A stretch of 64,000 nt of DNA, from the NCBI RefSeq assembly GCF_046054155.1, contig NZ_JBEQCT010000001.1:620001-684000 (forward strand), in the 5' to 3' direction. Numbering within the stretch: the first letter of the stretch is position 1; each line of letters opens with the position of its first letter. The notes beneath the pieces were generated by a model. That model had not been told where the DNA came from. It made no database searches and worked only from the letters and a program-made list of their open reading frames with translations. Positions 62,508 to 64,000 of this stretch are shown piece after piece. Position numbers and translations under genes: made by a program. Origin of the DNA: Celerinatantimonas yamalensis (GTDB taxonomy: Bacteria; Pseudomonadota; Gammaproteobacteria; Enterobacterales; Celerinatantimonadaceae).

Positions 62508-63146
62508 ATGAGTGAACCACTAACATCCATGATGGAACAACAACTAATTTGGCAGGGTAAAGATTGGCATCCAAGTCATCAGCCGCTCACTCATAGTGGG
62601 TATCCAACACTTGATAACCAATTAATTGATCATGGCTGGTCTTGCGATAGTATCAATGAAATCTATGTTGAATCTCCTGGCCTAGGCGAGTTGCAATTAG
62701 TCGCCCCCGTGCTCGCAGAACTCAGTGAACAGAAACGGTGGATCATTTGGATTGCTCCCCCTGCAATACCCAACGCCCCTGCATTACGACAACTTAATAT
62801 TAATATTGATCGGATCTTAATTGTGCATTCAGACTCTAAAAAAGATCGCTTTTGGGCGTTAGAGCAAGCACTGCAAAGTGGCTCTTGCAGTGGTGTTTTA
62901 GGTTGGTGTGAGGGGTTATCAGCCATTCAAATACGACGCTTAAAATTGGCAGCGAAGCGAGGCAATAGTATTGCATTTTTATTTCGACCTTTGAGCGAGC
63001 GGGCTTTAGCATCACCAGCAAATAATCGAATGCAAATCCAGGCCACCTCAGTAGTTAATCAATTTTGTATCGATTTATTTAAACGTGATGGTGGCTGGCC
63101 GACACAGATCAACAACTGTCTTTATCAGGATGGTTTTAGCTGCTGA
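62508..63146 (+). CDS. imuA: Translesion synthesis-associated protein ImuA (SulA-like)
   Basis: The 212-residue RecA/SulA-like protein has a strand RWIIWIAPP, a helix DRFWALEQALQSG and SGVLGWCEGLSAIQIRRLKLAAKRGNS, followed by FLFRPLS. SulA has the same arrangement, but the following imuB and this length point to ImuA. In the known cassette ImuA, ImuB and DnaE2 carry out damage-induced mutagenesis. GGAG lies 8 bases before the ATG. Two LexA boxes precede it. Confidence 0.88.
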   Translation: MSEPLTSMMEQQLIWQGKDWHPSHQPLTHSGYPTLDNQLIDHGWSCDSINEIYVESPGLGELQLVAPVLAELSEQKRWIIWIAPPAIPNAPALRQLNINIDRILIVHSDSKKDRFWALEQALQSGSCSGVLGWCEGLSAIQIRRLKLAAKRGNSIAFLFRPLSERALASPANNRMQIQATSVVNQFCIDLFKRDGGWPTQINNCLYQDGFSC

Positions 63147-63286
63147 AGAAGAGTCAACCACTAGCAATATACTGGTTTATGATGTTGGAGCACGCAACGG
63201 ATCAAGCTACAACAAATAACCCATTATTGCTCATAGTTGGCCCATCTTAAGCGGACATATTCAGGTCAATTAAGATATCTACTATT

Positions 63287-64000
63287 ATGTACTGGCTTTA
63301 TCTCGATCTTCCCTGTGTTGCGCTGGATCTTATGCAGCGCAATCATTCTCGTCATCAACCTCTTGCAATCATTGCTCAGCAACGAATTGTGCAAGCCAAT
63401 CAGAGTGCCCAGCAACTTGGCATTAAACTTGGGCAATCCGTGCTCAACGCGCAACAAATCGTTTCGTCATTACAAATCGCTCCCATATCAGAAGCTGAAA
63501 TCGACGCTTGTCTGCATTCACTCGCTGAACAATTACTGGAATTGACCCCAAAAGTTAGTATCATCAAACAACAAGGTCTATTAGTTTGCTCGGATGCAAT
63601 GGACGCGATTTACCCGACCATTCAGCAACACCTTCGCACCCTAATTCTCTATATTCGCAGCCAAGCGCTGCAAAGTGATGGTGTCGCAGCAATGACTGCA
63701 CCGTTGGCGATTTGGCTTGGTCAGCTACGCCGCCGCCAACCGCAGCATCCCCGCATTCTACTGCGTATCGAGAACGGTGATCTGCCAATATGGGCGAGTG
63801 CCTTGCCTAAACCGATGATCACCCATTTGGCTGATATGGGATTAGCCACGCTTGGACAACTCTTACAATTACCAAGAGCCGATCTCAGAGCGCGATTTGG
63901 CCGAGAACTGCTCGACTATATTGACAGCTGTTTAGGTAAACATCAGATAACTTATCAATGGCAAACAGCGAGCGCTCAATTTTCTCGCAAAATGATGCTT
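63287..64000 (+). CDS. imuB: Y-family polymerase-like protein ImuB (5' part, cut by window edge)
   Basis: The first 238 codons start MYWLYLDLPCVALDLM and are open to the window end. The LAIIAQQRIVQANQSAQQLGIKLG segment equals the early Y-family/ImuB region. MGLATLGQLLQLPRADLRARFGRELLDYID is the helix-hairpin-helix typical of ImuB. ImuB lacks polymerase catalytic acidic residues and links ImuA, DnaE2 and the beta clamp. The usual DED residues are indeed not visible here. No good ribosome site precedes the ATG, and the 140-base gap after imuA is unusually long. dnaE2 would be expected beyond the window. Confidence 0.88.
   Translation, partial: MYWLYLDLPCVALDLMQRNHSRHQPLAIIAQQRIVQANQSAQQLGIKLGQSVLNAQQIVSSLQIAPISEAEIDACLHSLAEQLLELTPKVSIIKQQGLLVCSDAMDAIYPTIQQHLRTLILYIRSQALQSDGVAAMTAPLAIWLGQLRRRQPQHPRILLRIENGDLPIWASALPKPMITHLADMGLATLGQLLQLPRADLRARFGRELLDYIDSCLGKHQITYQWQTASAQFSRKMML

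Noticed and set aside
62508..63146. SulA cell-division inhibitor
   Set aside because: The fold is SulA-like, but the longer length and the ImuB gene directly following indicate ImuA.

Overview
The window reads as the chromosome of a facultatively anaerobic, motile gammaproteobacterium close to the Vibrio/Aeromonas/Shewanella/Enterobacterales assemblage. Support comes from Fnr with its cysteine cluster, UspE, TtcA, ZapC, CheV, a class 2 PyrD, the gene order thrS-infC-rpmI-rplT-pheS-pheT-ihfA, SodB, SbcB, PurT, and a LexA-controlled imuA-imuB cassette. I cannot name the genus from sequence alone. Apart from the first 4 kb the region is dense, housekeeping-type chromosome with no intact mobile element, prophage, CRISPR array, tRNA or rRNA gene.

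Layout. 1-502: 5' part of cheV (minus strand), cut by the window edge. 503-4141: about 3.6 kb of decayed DNA with a recognisable LysR-regulator pseudogene, two transposase fossils, a 9-bp tandem repeat and a palindrome followed by a tiny ORF. 4142-8531: fnr, uspE, ttcA, then bax-like lipoprotein and cobB on the other strand. 8834-13166: general/acidic amino-acid ABC transporter aapJQMP with its promoter, a leader hairpin and an intercistronic hairpin. 13273-15705: a Cache-type chemoreceptor and a GNAT acetyltransferase. 16038-23175: the translation operon thrS-infC-rpmI-rplT-pheST-ihfA, with a two-hairpin thrS leader whose loops copy the anticodon loop of tRNA-Thr(GGU). 23321-40384: MATE exporter, zapC, pyrD, giant NAD-glutamate dehydrogenase, a DUF2835 gene, pepN, an NSS sodium symporter, dacB, deaD and grxD. 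40554-47779: sodB with an upstream perfect FNR site, a SelW-like Rdx gene coupled to hrpA, a CBS-pair protein, a candidate small RNA and sbcB. 47857-53152: lrgA/lrgB, cdd, and the aaeXAB-type efflux operon. 53369-60587: purT translationally coupled to an unrecognised REC/EAL-like gene, Nif3-family gene, DUF1853 gene, fbp and ggt. 60646-64000: yegD, a 55-residue small membrane protein, then the SOS-controlled imuA and the first 238 codons of imuB.

How the parts relate. Fnr is encoded here, has a near-consensus site just ahead of its own start codon, and a perfect site lies in the grxD-sodB divergent region, so one oxygen-responsive circuit is visible within the window. AapJQMP (amino-acid import), NAD-glutamate dehydrogenase, PepN and the NSS symporter together suggest active use of peptides and amino acids. 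Many starts were corrected from the longest reading frame using ribosome-binding sites or family N-termini (aapJ, pheS, rpmI, infC, sodB, deaD, fbp, nif3, sbcB, lrgB, aaeA and others). The most interesting items are the thrS double anticodon mimic, the unassigned RNA upstream of sbcB, the purT-coupled 441-residue protein, the perfect FNR site at sodB, and the small membrane protein upstream of yegD.
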